Shown: positions 33,570-44,937 of the stretch, one piece after another
Numbering within the stretch: position 1 is the first letter of the stretch
How the letters are laid out: each line of letters opens with the position of its first letter
Assembly (NCBI RefSeq): GCF_010093595.1
Contig: NW_022985437.1
Location: 1,327,380-1,391,379 of the forward strand
Length of the DNA: 64,000 nt
Direction of reading: 5' to 3'
Source of the DNA: Mytilinidion resinicola
Taxonomy: Eukaryota > Ascomycota > Dothideomycetes > Mytilinidiales > Mytilinidiaceae
Made by a program: the position numbers and the translations under genes
The notes under the pieces: generated by a model
Database searches by the model: none
What the model was told of the DNA's origin: nothing
The model's input: only the letters and a program-made list of their open reading frames with translations

Positions 33570-34450
33570 TTAGCTAAGGGTTGGTAACGGCTGGGGGCCT
33601 TCAGGTGGGCCAGGCGTTCCGGAGTCCATTTACCTTCCCTTGTGCCTCACACCCTTCTTCGATATCAAGAAGTTGATCTTTGTTCACAATTGTAAACTAG
33701 TACTTGGGGCCCAGATGCATAAAAAGAAAATGCGGATGACGATCATGATATATCATCTTGTACTAAATTCAATTCAGACTGACTACAGTGTGTACTGCTT
33801 CGCCGCTATCTGAGGGGCTTCAATTCATCCCCAGAATCTGATTCTGATTCTGACCGGAAGGTCAAGTTCAGACGGCTTATCAGATGCGCCACGGCGCTTA
33901 ACTGAAAGTGACTTAGTCATGCTCAGTCAAGAAGTATGTAGAGCTATAACCCTACCTGCGTGCATTTGTCCCCACCGTTCGAAGTCCTTCGACAAGTTTT
34001 TACAGATCTAGACGACGCATACAGCAGCCCCTTTGAACGATATGTAAATTCGCCAGCCACCTCAGACGACGGTATCTACCGCTACAGAAACGGGACATTG
34101 GCATATTTACATCGGATTTTCTGCAAGCTCGGAGAACTGATATCTTATGATCTATGCTCCTGAACGAGAGTAAGTATAGATTATTCCGTCACTACATCAC
34201 TAAGCATACTGCATATTGACGTTGAAGTCTCAACGGCGATATTCCGCACCATCCCCACTATTTCCGCACATTTCGAACAGCGCACCAATCGTAACGCAGT
34301 TGCTACTATCGATAAGGCGCGCTACCAAGCTGGAAGGAGCAGGTCTAGCAGACTTATGCAAGGGGTGGAGGGGAAACTTTTTGGATGTCCGGAATTATGC
34401 TCTGTGCCGCAGGTCATCATCTTGCCCCTTCAATTTTTCTCGTTCATGTA
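33570..34450. other. intergenic upstream of decarboxylase
   Basis: Almost 900 bases. A plus-strand frame at 33960-34163 lacks an ATG start and any feature. A short TCTGAT direct repeat occurs near 33838. No gene supported. Confidence 0.5.
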
Positions 34451-34464
34451 AATATATATATAAT
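34450..34464 (+). promoter_or_regulatory. TATA-like element of decarboxylase gene
   Basis: An alternating AATATATATATAA stretch about 90-100 bases upstream of the ATG at 34552, a fitting distance for a TATA box with a short leader in ascomycetes. The intervening leader is T/C-rich. Assignment is by position and composition only. Confidence 0.45.
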
Positions 34465-34551
34465 TGCCTTGAAAACGCTTCTCTTTTGCTCTCACTATCT
34501 AAATCTTACTCCCTTCACTTTACAATCTCCCCATCTAATAGATACCCCGCC

Positions 34552-36193
34552 ATGAACTCTTCCCAGTTCCGAGAGGCCTCCCACGCTGCCATTGAAGAGA
34601 GTAAATCTCCCCAACTTCAAATCCATTGCACTGACCCACTAACCCCAACCCTAAGTAATACAATACTACGACACCCTCGCCTCCCGCCCAGTCCTCTCGA
34701 CCGTCTCGCCGGGCTACCTCCGCCCTCTGCTCCCCAATGGCCCTCCTCAGACGGGGGAGTCCTGGCCCGCGATCCAGTCCGACATCGAACGCGTCATAAT
34801 GCCGGGCCTCACCCACTGGCAGTCGCCCAACTTCATGGCCTTCTTCCCGGCTAGCTCGACCTTCCCTAGCATGCTGGGCGAGATGTATAGTGCGGCCTTT
34901 ACAGCACCGGCGTTCAACTGGCTGTGCTCGCCCGCGGTGACGGAGCTGGAAACGGTGGTGTTGGACTGGCTTGCAGGGCTCTTCGCTCTGCCGGAGTGCT
35001 ATCTGAGTAAAGGAGAAGGAGGCGGTGTCATTCAGGGGAGCGCGAGCGAGGCGGTTGTCACGGTCATGGTCGCAGCGAGAGAACGGATTGTGCAGAGGAG
35101 GTGCGGGCACATGGAGGATGGAGAAGAAAAGGAGCAGAAGATGGGCGAGGAGCGGATAAAGCTGGTTGCGCTCGGGGGTGAGCACTCCCACAGCTCGGTG
35201 CAAAAGGCTGCGAACATTGCGGGCGTCAGATTCCGCTCCGTACCCGCACCGAAGAGCTCAGGATTCAGGGTCACAGCTCAATCACTCCGGCAGAAGATCG
35301 AAGAATGCAAGAGCAAAGGGATAGAACCCTTCTTCATGGGCCTGACTCTCGGGACGACTAACACCTGCGCCGTCGACGAGTTTGAGGAAATCGTGGCAGT
35401 AGCTAAAGACTATCCCGACATTTGGATCCATGTGGACGCAGCCTACGCAGGGGCAGCGCTTGCTCTACCGGAGTATCAGTATCTTGCGGCCCCTCTCGCT
35501 GCTTTTGACAGCTTCAACACGAACATGCATAAGTGGCTGCTAACGAACTTCGACGCAAGCGTTTTGTGGGTGAAGCAACGCCGCTCTCTCACCGACGCAC
35601 TCAGCATCACCCCCTCATACCTCCGCAACGAGTTCTCCGACTCAGGCCTCGTCACCGACTACCGCGACTGGCAGATCCCGCTAGGTCGCCGCTTCAGGGC
35701 GTTGAAGATCTGGTTCGTGCTCCGAACGTACGGTGTCGATGGCATCCAAGCGCATCTCCGGAACACCATCAAGCTCGGCGAGCTCTTCCACTCTCTCGTC
35801 GTATCTAGACCCGACCTCTTCACTGTCGTTGCTGGACCTGCATTCGCGCTTACAGTGCTAACTGTAAACCCGGAGAAGCGGGGCGCTGCGAGGGGCGCGC
35901 GGGTGACGCCAGCTTCGAGCCCGGATCCAAACCACGAAGCGTATCTGAATGACTTCACGTCGGACGCAGAGAGCCAGTACTTGGCTAATGCAAATGCTGT
36001 CACGAAGGAGGTGTACGAGAGAATCAACTCGGGAGGGGAGTTCTTCTTGACTAGTACGACAATGGAGGGAATCTTCACGATTCGAGTTGTTAGTGCGAAT
36101 CCGATGGCCGAGGAGAAGTATCTAAGGCGGGTTTTCGATGTGCTAGTGGAGACGGCCGAGGGAGTGCTTGCGGCAAGAGAAAGGGGAAAATAG
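34552..36193 (+). CDS. PLP-dependent aromatic-L-amino-acid decarboxylase family protein
   Basis: Two exons (34552-34600, 34656-36193), 528 residues. Group II PLP decarboxylase resembling plant and animal DOPA/tyrosine/tryptophan decarboxylases. Visible family marks: EEIIQYYD and PGYLRPLLP at the N-terminus (first completed by splicing), THWQSPNFMAFFPA, NWLCSPAVTELE, the cofactor Asp in HVDAAYAG and the Schiff-base Lys309 in NMHKWLL. Total length is somewhat above the usual 480-500 because of two hydrophilic insertions, one Glu/Lys-rich around 34% and one GARVTPASSPDPN near 75%. Cytosolic. Substrate cannot be told from sequence; Trp, Tyr, DOPA or 5-HTP are possible. No metabolite cluster genes lie beside it. 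Confidence 0.92.
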
Positions 36194-36706
36194 GTTGCCA
36201 AATGAAGGCGATCGGATCACAAGGTTTTCGATCATTGATAACTTCTAGACATGACAATGAGTCATGATGATTTCGGTCTTGCTACGTAGGATACCATCTG
36301 CATATAGTTATAGAATAGAAAGGCTGTCCACTTTTAGTTCTTGGTGTGGTTTTTGGGACTTGAAGAGCACCGTGCAAGGACTGGTCAATTGCGGGGAATG
36401 TGGCTGAACTACCTGTCCTAGATGGGATTGACATTTCAAAATTCATGGAGGGCAGAGAGAGCATGGAGTGCAGGGAGTTACCTATCTAGGGGAGATCCCG
36501 TGACATGGGACTAAGGGTCCATTAATGACGTGCATGACACTTTGAACGTAGAGTTGAACGTAGCATTGACGGAATACCAAACCGACAGATGTAAGTCGTG
36601 GATCTTCGCATATAAGGGTCTGTTTTCTTTTAGATTTAACTTGTAGATTCTCCTATTCTCCTGAATATCTAATAATCTCTATCCCAATAATTCATCTATT
36701 ATCAAG
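36194..36706. other. intergenic with TATA-like element
   Basis: About 510 bases. TATAAGG at 36611-36617 is 96 bases before the next ATG and is a good TATA candidate; the leader downstream is rich in T and A. A near-duplicate GAACGTAGAGTTGAACGTAG occurs at about 36544. Confidence 0.5.
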
Positions 36707-37473
36707 ATGGGCATCTCTCACAGTACCGCGCGATACCTCGCCCCTGCGTCGTTTGCCTATGACTTCGCACTCCAGCAATACGGCATGTTTTCATCGCCGA
36801 ACATGAAGGACATCCACGACGCAAACCTCGCAGCATTCAGCCCGCAGCCCTTCGCCATCGCCGGCTTTTTCTTCCCCCAGCAGATCTTCCAGCTGGTATG
36901 GCTCTACAAGCTCTGGAAGGGCCAGGGGACGCGCGCAGAAGTGCAAGAAATGACCAGCTACGCGCCCTACTACATCCTTGGCAATGTCTGCATAGGAAGT
37001 GAGTTCCATCCCAACTCGGCCTACCCTCACTATTCACATCCTAACGCATCTCGCCAGCATGGATGTTCTTTTGGAACGCCAACAACCTCCAAACCTCCAA
37101 CGTTTTCGTCGTCATCAACACCCTCTCCCAGCTCTTCTTCATCTCCACCTCGCTCAAGCCCATGAACGTCAACTCGACCCCCTCTATCCTCACCCACGTG
37201 GTCGCCAAGACCTTCGCCGGCATCGGGGTTCTCGACCTCCTCCACAACACCTCCGCCGCCTACTTCAAGGATGTCCCGCCGAGCACGCTCGTCAAGATCG
37301 TGACTGGGGTTGGGTTCGCGGGCGCGGCTAGTATGAGCGACTGGATCTTCGGCGGGTGTCTGGTGTACGACTTGGCGGGGCTCGCGGCGGGGCAGAGCGG
37401 GGGCTGGAGGATGCTGCTCGGAGCGTATGCGGTGGGCACGGCGGCGATTGTGGCGGCGAAGAACCTGGTTTAG
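36707..37473 (+). CDS. integral membrane protein, about six helices, unknown
   Basis: Two exons (36707-36998, 37058-37473) give 235 residues. No signal peptide; several hydrophobic segments are spread along the chain: AIAGFFFPQQIFQLVWLY, MTSYAPYYILGNVCIG into TWMFFWNA across the splice, SNVFVVINTLSQLFFI, VVAKTFAGIGVLDLLH, IVTGVGFAGAASMSDWIFG and MLLGAYAVGTAAIVAA. The pattern with FPQQ and the second-exon FFWN resembles uncharacterised fungal membrane proteins distantly like TspO/MBR or DUF1774 groups, but I cannot assign one. The gene follows the decarboxylase in the same direction with its own TATA-like element. Confidence 0.75.
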
Positions 37474-38655
37474 TAGGTGTGATTGTGCTGGGGTGAGTGT
37501 GGAGTGAGGCTAATTGTGGCAGTCCGCCGTATGTAAGGGAGACGGTGGAGGTGGGGTATGAGGGGGTAAACCAGGAAGAGGGCGTGTAAGAAGGGTGCGT
37601 GGGATCTGGTTGTTAGTTGGAATGTCGGGGCGATATCCGTGCCTGTGTAGGAGTCTATTTGTGAGTCGAGCGCGATGGAAGGAGTGGACCTCGGCGACCG
37701 GCCTGAGGCGCGCATTTCGGCGGTAGAATACTCGGGAGGGAATGAAGGAGACTTCCTGTATAACACGGGGCAGGTGTGTGCAGGCGACGGTGGATGTCGG
37801 CATGAGTAATAGCGTCTTCTCGCAGGCTCACGATGCAGCGCGGAGGTTGTCGCGTGCCTGGCCGTTCAGGGTCCGGTATCGCCAATATCTCGCGGCTAAC
37901 GCGTTGCGGCTTATCAGCAGCAGACCGCCCACCACCACGCTCTCCGTCCAGCTGCCCCAGTGACAGGCCGCAATCACTCACTTATCGCGCCCCGATCGCC
38001 GCCCAAGCCAGATCATGCGCGAAACTCTGGGGCTTCCCGCCGCCGCTTCCTCATCATGCCTAAACCGGCCATCCGATGCCGAGGGCGTCCACGAGAGATG
38101 CAGCCCCCTCGCTCACATACGGCTCGAGTCGCTCTCCTCGTCACGTCCTGTCCTCCTCTGCTTTGTTCTTCTCGATAGAGTTTCGCTGCTGACTCCCTTC
38201 TTGCCAATCTGCCCATCATTCCATTTGACTCATTCTTACTTCCTTTTGCTGAGCCAGGCGCTTATCTCCGGAACCCCAACTGTGCAACGTCAACATATAC
38301 CTACAGCCTGCACCCTGCACCCGATATCTTCACCTTACTTACTGGGAGAGAAAGCCTATTTTCAGGACCTCGGACTGCCTCCTACCGCAAACTTTGGCCT
38401 TCGTCGACCCCTATCAGCTGCATTCCGGTGGCTGAGACATCCGGAGCTGAGTTCCAAGACCAGTCACCACCTGTCCTCAGCATCTGACTGTCTGCGGCTT
38501 CGAGAGAGACCAGGGGTCGGGGAACTGAATCTAACGAAGCCAAGGCAGAAGGGGGTTGGAGGTGCAGGCAGCGCGCGTCTTATAGATAGCTCCTGTTCTC
38601 CCATACCGGGGTTGCACACGACATCGATCCCGCAATCCCCTCCGCCTATGACACC
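37474..38655. other. long intergenic or 5' leader of PQ-loop gene
   Basis: About 1.2 kb. A plus-strand frame (38015-38683) overlaps the next ATG but has leader-like composition, so it is not called. The last 500 bases are pyrimidine-rich. No repeat or RNA gene seen. Confidence 0.5.
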
Positions 38656-40107
38656 ATGTCGCAATACTCTCCCCTCCACTTGATCTCGCCCGCGTTACCT
38701 GCCCACTGCGAACCTGACAACGACTTCCTATACCGCGTCTCCTCGACCTTCCATACCTGCGTGCCAACAAACCTCGCATTCATATCCACCACCTTAGGCA
38801 CGTTGAGCATAGTGTCGTGGCTTTTCGCCCAGCTACCCCAGATATACAAGAATTATCAACTGAAATCGACATCGGGACTGAGCATATTCTTTTTGGCGGA
38901 ATGGCTACTTGGGGATGTCTCCAATCTGCTTGGATCTGTATTCACTAGACAGGCGCTTTGGCAAATAATAATCGCGGGTTATTATTGCTTCGTGGATTGC
39001 ATGCTGGTGGGACAATGGATCTGGTATCAGCAATTGAAGCATGGGAGACCTCTCCGGAGTGCATGGGCTCGTTCAAATAACAACTCGGATGCCACCGGTG
39101 ACAGAAGAGCTGGAATGGAAGAAGTGCTAGAGGGTGTTAGCATTGGCAGCACCCCTACTACCACCAGGCCTGATACGCCAAGCAGCCAAACCAAGAAGCC
39201 CCAATCCTCCAGTTCGAGTTTAAACGTCCCTGTGCACCGCTCGAACCCTATGGACGTTTTCCGGATTCCGAATTTTGCCCGCTCGCCGAGCTCTACCAAG
39301 GAGAGGTCGAGCGCAAACAATACGCCCACACCGACGGACCGCACGATACATCGCATTCGAGGTAACTCGCCTATGCCATCGCCGAGAACAGTTCTCTACA
39401 TCTCGCTTCTTCTCGCCCTAGTGTCCAATACTTCCGCTTCCCCTACCAAGCCCACCCTATCCATCTCCATGGAGCCCATAGACTCTCATATCTCTCCCAT
39501 CGAAGCCGCCGGAACAATTCTTTCGTGGCTCTCCACCCTCCTTTATCTCGGCTCGCGTCTCCCCCAACTCTATAAAAACCACCTTCGCCGCTCAACCGCC
39601 GGTCTCTCGCCCACCCTATTCGTCGCAGCTTTCTTCGGAAACCTGTTCTACTCATCCTCCATCCTCACCAATCCCTGCGCTTGGCACACGTATGCACCAG
39701 GCGAGGGCGGCGGCTGGGTCGGTCCTTCCGGATCCGTCCAAGTCGACTGGATTGCGCGCGCGACGCCCTTCTTCCTCGGTGCGGCGGGCGTGCTAGTCAT
39801 GGACGCCGCGGTGGGAGTGCAGTTCTGGTACTTTGGGGACGAAGGCCGTGGACGAGGTAGCGAACGCGATAGCGAAGTCGTGGTCGTCGTCGATGGATCG
39901 GAAGCTGACAGAGAGCGAGGTGCGGACAGCAGAGGCATGCGCTGGAGGTGGCGTAGGGTCAGCGGGTGGATGAGAGGCTGGGTGCCGAGTGTGTCTGTTG
40001 CAGGGACGCCGAGGGTCGGCAGCCCCAATCCTAGCATCGGAAGCGGTCATGAAGGACGGGCGTTGTTGGGTGGTAGTGGTGGTGAGAGGAGCTATGGGGG
40101 TGTTTGA
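38656..40107 (+). CDS. PQ-loop repeat transporter (vacuolar/lysosomal Ypq1-type)
   Basis: Intronless, 483 residues, seven-helix MtN3/PQ-loop architecture. Yeast Ypq1-3 and animal PQLC2 export cationic amino acids from the vacuole or lysosome. The two diagnostic PQ loops are visible: FAQLPQIYKNYQLKSTSGLS in the first half and GSRLPQLYKNHLRRSTAGLS in the second, each followed by LSIFFLAEWLLGD or LSPTLFVAAFFGN. The halves are joined by a roughly 150-residue cytosolic Ser/Thr/Pro-rich loop, longer than in yeast, then VLYISLLLALVSN starts the second half. The C-terminal 80 residues are charged and Gly-rich. Vacuolar location and substrate are inferred from the family. Confidence 0.9.
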   Translation: MSQYSPLHLISPALPAHCEPDNDFLYRVSSTFHTCVPTNLAFISTTLGTLSIVSWLFAQLPQIYKNYQLKSTSGLSIFFLAEWLLGDVSNLLGSVFTRQALWQIIIAGYYCFVDCMLVGQWIWYQQLKHGRPLRSAWARSNNNSDATGDRRAGMEEVLEGVSIGSTPTTTRPDTPSSQTKKPQSSSSSLNVPVHRSNPMDVFRIPNFARSPSSTKERSSANNTPTPTDRTIHRIRGNSPMPSPRTVLYISLLLALVSNTSASPTKPTLSISMEPIDSHISPIEAAGTILSWLSTLLYLGSRLPQLYKNHLRRSTAGLSPTLFVAAFFGNLFYSSSILTNPCAWHTYAPGEGGGWVGPSGSVQVDWIARATPFFLGAAGVLVMDAAVGVQFWYFGDEGRGRGSERDSEVVVVVDGSEADRERGADSRGMRWRWRRVSGWMRGWVPSVSVAGTPRVGSPNPSIGSGHEGRALLGGSGGERSYGGV

Positions 40108-40985
40108 AGCGGCATTGTTGGATTGGGGTGATGCATTACATCACTATCATAATCGGCGCTCGGGATCATTTTCGTGCATGGATGGACGGCTGCATTTGCG
40201 CATTGTTGATGTATGCAGCTTTTTTATTTTGGCATTTCGGAAATTTGGGGGACGCCTGTATCAGGGCTGTACAAAGGTAGTATGGTGTTGTTGGATATGA
40301 TATTTATCGCGCAGTGAATAGACCAGAGTTGGGCCACGAATAGACCTTATTATTACAAGAGCCTTGTCGACTTGTGTTTCATTTTGGAATGGTTGTGAAC
40401 TGTTTCAAGAAGTACTCGAAGATTCTAGATATCTCGACATAAATAGTACCGCTCATCTCCAAGCCGTAAGTAGTCAAACGATTCTCATTCTCTGACGTCC
40501 CTAAATACAGAACCAAGCCTCTTGCTCCCCTCAGTTCCCTGCATTATACCACCCCTACTTTAAGCAGCTACCCCTGGTGCCCGGCCAGAAGCTTACCTAG
40601 AATAGCGCCCCACCACCTCGATCCTATCTAGCGCGGCCCATTACCCTGACTATCAACAACCTCACTCACATGCAGCCTTCAGCTCAGATAGCACCCCAAG
40701 CACGAATCGCGCTCCGGGCTTTATCCGGATTGGATCGTCAGTCGGCTCCAGGTCCTGAACATGCATGCCTTGATGACCCAGCCCTGGACAGGTTGTTGGA
40801 GCTAGCCCGGAACGGATAATGGAGCATATATGTCTGCTCACCAGCCCCCGGCTGGGATGTTCGGGGCACAGATTGCAGAGCTGCAGAGCCAAGAGGGCCA
40901 AGAGGATCAAGCCATGCGACGAAGTATATATAGCGGGTCTAGCTGCAGGAAGAGTGAGTTTCGTGCTTCGCTGTCTGTTTGTATC
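40108..40985. other. intergenic, PQ-loop to WW-domain gene
   Basis: About 0.9 kb with no supported gene. A minus frame at 40662-40910 and a plus frame at 40819-41031 overlap and have no features. TATATATAG near 40924 is an additional AT motif. Confidence 0.5.
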
Positions 40986-40986
40986 C

Positions 40987-40994
40987 TATAAAAA
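40987..40994 (+). promoter_or_regulatory. TATA box candidate of WW-domain gene
   Basis: TATAAAAA, 131 bases before the ATG at 41125, followed by a C-rich leader ending in CCCCCACAATGG, a good start context with A at -3. Confidence 0.45.
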
Positions 40995-41124
40995 TCCGCT
41001 CTATTATCCTACCTTTGTACCCATTTCTTAAACTGAACCATACCACAAACCGCCCTCTACCGCTCTCTACCCCATCCTTCCTCTAAAACCCCTGAAATAA
41101 ACAATCTCCCCCAAAACCCCCACA

Positions 41125-41913
41125 ATGGCCTTCTTCAAAAAATTCAAAGAGCAAGCCGAGGTGCTGAAAGCCTCCATGGACGACAAGAAAGAAGAGAAGA
41201 AGCATGAAGGGGGATATCAGCCCCAGGCGCAGTATGGTACGGCTCCCCCTCCCTCTTCCGCCCATTTCCCTTTAGTCCCATAAACTACACTTCAGCTTCC
41301 TCTAACTCACTCGACCAGGCGAGCAACAGCAACAGCCCTACGCCCCTACGCCCCCTTCCGCTCCAGCTCAGCAACAGCTCCCGCCCGGCTGGACCGCGCA
41401 GTTCGACCAAGGCAGCCAGCGCTGGTTCTACGTCGAGGTCGCGACGGGGCGCTCGCAGTGGGAGGCGCCGTTTGCGCTGCCACCGGGCGAGGGGCCAAAG
41501 GGGGAGCATAAGGAGGAGAAAGAGAGTAAAGGGGAGAAGGAGAAGGAAGATCCCAAGAAAAAGATTATCAAGGGGATTGGCGGGTTGTTGAAGAAAAAGA
41601 AGGAGAAGAAGCGCCGTGGAGGGGAGCGCGGCGAGGAGCGGGGCGAGGGGGAGTATGGCGAGGAGCGTCGGGAGGGAGAGTACGGTGAGTTAGATATGTT
41701 TGGTGTGCTTTTGGTGCGGATTGCTGACTGAAAGATTCAGGGGAAGAGGGCGAGATGTCAAGCAGCGACGCCGAGTCGGTTGCGTCGGCTCGAGAGTCCC
41801 TGCGAGAAGCGGAGGAGGCGGCTGCGCGGTCCGATGCTGGGAGCAGCGAGCGGGAGGAGCTGGAGGAAGCGCGGGAGGAGTATGCAGAGGAGGTTGAGGA
41901 AGCTGAGGAGTGA
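41125..41913 (+). CDS. WW-domain protein with charged Lys/Glu tail
   Basis: Three exons (41125-41236, 41319-41684, 41741-41913), 216 residues. A Lys/Glu-rich start and QPQAQYG/QQQQPYAPTPP linker lead to one WW domain, LPPGWTAQFDQGSQRWFYVE...SQWEAP, about residues 55-85, with both signature Trp and the FYV aromatic core. WW domains bind Pro-rich ligands such as PPxY. Behind it come strongly basic KKKIIKGIGGLLKKKKEKKRR, Gly/Glu/Arg repeats (GEERGEGEYGEERREGEYG) and a Ser/Glu/Ala tail with SSSDAESVASARESL that is likely helical and phosphorylated. Fungi have such WW-plus-low-complexity proteins with unknown role. Cytosolic or nuclear. Confidence 0.85.
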
Positions 41914-42139
41914 TGGCTGAGTTGGGGAAGTTTCAAGCGTTGGGGAAGTTTAGGTGGCTCTTTGGACTTTAGATATCTAGTGAGCATGCTTGTCTTGAAT
42001 GGATAGATTATGGATCCCGAAATTGAGGCTGAAGCGATTCGTACTAGATGTACACACTTCCAGTGTCTTGCCAACGGTCTAGCCGTGCTTGGGGTACCCC
42101 TATAAGCTTTAAGGTTTTCAAATAGGATGTGAAGACTAA
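41914..42139. other. 3' flank of WW-domain gene
   Basis: Presumed 3' UTR and spacer; no separate feature. Confidence 0.4.
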
Positions 42140-42390
42140 TGCAGTAGAGAGCAGGCTACCTCTTGTCTGACTGGCTATCCGATAGTTGGGCTACTCCATA
42201 CAGTGGTGTCGAGCAAGCAAGAGCGAAGCTTAAGCAGTGGTATATCTATCGTCACGTATTTTCGGAGCTCTGAAAACGATAAAAGTTGAGGCAGTAGACA
42301 TCAAGCTACATTTTGACCGTTCACCTACCTTCTAGCTGGGCTGCCCTTCACATTGGCATCTAGTGAGCAAGAAAGGAGCCCGAGCTGTGA
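42140..42390. repeat. two-copy diverged direct repeat, offset about 150 bp
   Basis: Copy 1 at about 42140-42237 and copy 2 at about 42290-42390. Shared landmarks in order are GCAGTAGA, (A/C)A(G)GCTAC, TGAC(T)G(T), GGGCT(A/G)C(T)CC(A/T), and (G)AGCAAG with AAG. Identity is low, roughly two thirds by eye in the best blocks, so the duplication is old. Confidence 0.5.
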
Positions 42391-42868
42391 CATTCACTTA
42401 CCCGAAATAGCTTTGTTGACATTTTGTGAGCTTCGCGGAGCTCCATATTGACCACCCACATTCGACGCCGAGTAGATTACGCATTTCACGGCTCATATAG
42501 ATATATATCTCTCCGCATAGCATTCGCGAACAGTTTCTATCATATCCCGATGCTTCGTGGCGAGTGAATGCGGACTGCGGTATCTAGCCGTGACGTCAAA
42601 GCAGCGGCCAACAACGGCAGCAAAATCACGAACAGAAAATACACACCTGCTCAAGCGGCCCGGATTCACTAGATAATCCGTCCTCCGAACTGCTTTAAAG
42701 CTCCGCCTTGACCTCGACCTCCGTAACCTCGACACCACAACATTGCAGCCACACACCTTCGGTCTGCACTGATTGTCGTCTCACCTCACCTGCCCACCGC
42801 CTACCAAGCTACACGTACCTTCTACTGCGATACCAGCTACTCTCTCCAGACCTGGACTACCATCAAAG
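42391..42868. other. promoter/leader region
   Basis: Upstream of the Ser/Pro-rich gene. The last 200 bases are C/T-rich, fitting a 5' leader. No gene. Confidence 0.45.
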
Positions 42869-44658
42869 ATGGGGTTCAAGTCCACCTTCCACCGCCTCGC
42901 TGAGAAGGCGAAGCAGCCATTCCACCGCCGCCCGAAGGCCTCCTCCACTGCCAGCGTCGTCACAGAAGCGCAGCGCACAGAGCCTGAATCAAAGGGCGCC
43001 TCCTTTCAAACATTCAAAGCGTCATTAAAGAAGCGGTTCTCTCACCCCCCCTCCGCGCAGCTCGCTGAATTGGACGCCCCAACCGTCGAGATTGGCACAG
43101 CGCGCGCAATCTACATCCAACCCGTGCGCAGCGAGAGTGTCCTCACAGTCCACACAAACCGTAAGCAATCTGCGAGGCCCAGCAAAGGACATTCACTAAC
43201 CAGCTCGAATCCAGGCCCGCGTACGCCTAGCTCACCTATCCCACCTACCCACTCCATTCTAAGCAGCTTCTCTCCTGTCTCTGCCCGACACTCCATCCCC
43301 CGCAAGCCAGTCCGGACCCCTTCTACGGCACCACAGATCATGCTCCGCCCGACGCCTCGTTTTGAATGTGATCCGGATACACGGCTCTTGGAGTATGCCA
43401 AAGACGTCGAATACAACTTTGCTATGGGCATGACCAAAGTGAGTGAAAATACCCCTGGAAGGGCTAAGACAACGCTAACATGAAATAGGATGAGGTCATG
43501 ATGGCATTGCTGTGCCTTTGGCTTCCAGATCAGAAGCCAAGGAATGAGATGATCCTACCATTTCTTACCATCTCGGGGCGTCTCCCAGGGTATTCACCGT
43601 ACCGCCCGATCTCGAAGCCCACAAGCCCGATTTCGAGTCTGAAATCTAATACCATTGACTCGCCTCTCACTTCGGACTATGAGAAAGATGAAGAGGAGTC
43701 TGAGCTTCAGATCGAGAGCTCTATATCATCCATTTGCACGCCTCCCAAAGACGTTGACAAACCCCAGGAGGATACCGTCGAGCCTGAGAAGTCGATGCCG
43801 GAGACCCCTATGTCTATTCAAGACAAGAAAGAGATCAAAGAGCTCCGGGCTCTGGCTTTCATGGCCGTCAACGGAGATAAGGCGGCACATGCCGAAATTA
43901 TGGCGTTATACGAACCTCTCGTCCGTAGGCCCCAGATCACCACTTCTTCGCCAAACGACTACACATACTCGGACGGAGTTGAGGATACCCTGAGCGACCT
44001 CGACGATGACTCGGAAATCCTCGAGTACACTGCCGCTCCTCCACGGATTCCCGGCGAGTGGGACGATTCCGATACTGAGGATGACAATGATGACATTAGC
44101 GACATCATTGTGAGTGGGCAAGAGATCGGTACCGAGGAACAGGCCACGAAGTACCACAAGGAGTGGGTAATCCGTAAAGCTGGGCTTTTGTTGGAGCTTC
44201 AGACGTTGGCAGCCCTTGGTCTGCTGAAGAGGGACGTCTTCGACACCATCAAGAAGAACATGTTCCCGAAGGATGAGGCTGAGGAGAAGAATGGCAGCAA
44301 TGAGGACGAATTTTGCGCATTTGTGTGTAAGAATGCCGCAGAGGGGGTTCTGGACGAGGGTCAAGAGATGCAACTTCTCGCATTTGCGTCATGGGGACCA
44401 ATCGACAAGCCAGCAGATTGGGACGTTGAAGAGGTTGAGAAGCCGAAACAGGAGGAGGGTAAGACATTGAGCGGAGAAGTCTCCAAATTGGAGGAGGAGA
44501 AGACGTTTGGTGGAGAAGTCCCCAAACTGGCGGAGAACACCACGTCGGGTGGAGCGGCGCAGGAGTCTAAGGTACTGGAGGCCGTGGGTTCAACGGATAT
44601 CAGCAGGCATGGGCGCCCTATCAAGCCAATGCGAAAGCGTAGGGTGAACGCCGCGTGA
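42869..44658 (+). CDS. hypothetical Ser/Pro-rich and acidic protein
   Basis: Two exons (42869-43438, 43489-44658), 579 residues, starting at the ATG in CAAAGATGGGG. No family recognised. Order: basic start (FKSTFHRLAEKAKQPFHRRPK), Ser/Pro-rich disordered region with PRTPSSPIPPTHS, a folded-looking stretch ECDPDTRLLEYAKDVEYNFAM ending at the splice, another Ser/Pro stretch, an ELRALAFMAVNGDKAAHAEIM helix, an acidic DTEDDNDDISDIIVS segment, and a helical YHKEWVIRKAGLLLELQTLAALG. The end has VSKLEEEKT / VPKLAENTT repeats and a basic KPMRKRR, likely a nuclear localisation signal. Composition suggests a nuclear regulator; function unknown. Confidence 0.75.
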
Positions 44659-44937
44659 CTTCTACTTCTTCTTATTCCCTTTCTTTTCCTTTTTTCCCCT
44701 TCTGCTTGCATTTGAATGGAGGCTGACAAGCGAGGGTGTTGCTGTTTGAACTTTCTAAGACCAGCCGGGGTGGCTGAAAATTGCGTCTAAAAGCGGTCTG
44801 GGTACTTTATTTGTTTTTACCGACAATTAGGAGCGGGAAGTGTCCGATAGGGGACATGGCGTCAGTAACCATCGAGTCGTAATTGTATGATACTTTCCTG
44901 GTCATAATTCTGAACAATCGTATATCCCACTACTCTC
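44659..44937. other. 3' flank
   Basis: Probable 3' UTR and spacer, T-rich just after the stop. Confidence 0.4.

Noticed and set aside
33960..34163. 67-residue plus frame in the spacer before the decarboxylase
   Set aside because: Starts without ATG, short and featureless.
34535..35203. 222-residue minus frame antisense to the decarboxylase
   Set aside because: Shadow frame; the sense gene has both exons and the PLP motifs.
34552..37473. Decarboxylase plus adjacent membrane protein as a metabolite gene cluster
   Set aside because: No synthase, tailoring enzyme, regulator or transporter pattern around them; neighbours are housekeeping genes.
38015..38683. 222-residue plus-strand frame overlapping the PQ-loop start
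   Set aside because: Low-complexity, pyrimidine-derived Ser/Leu/Pro composition and no domain; more likely the 5' leader of the PQ-loop gene.
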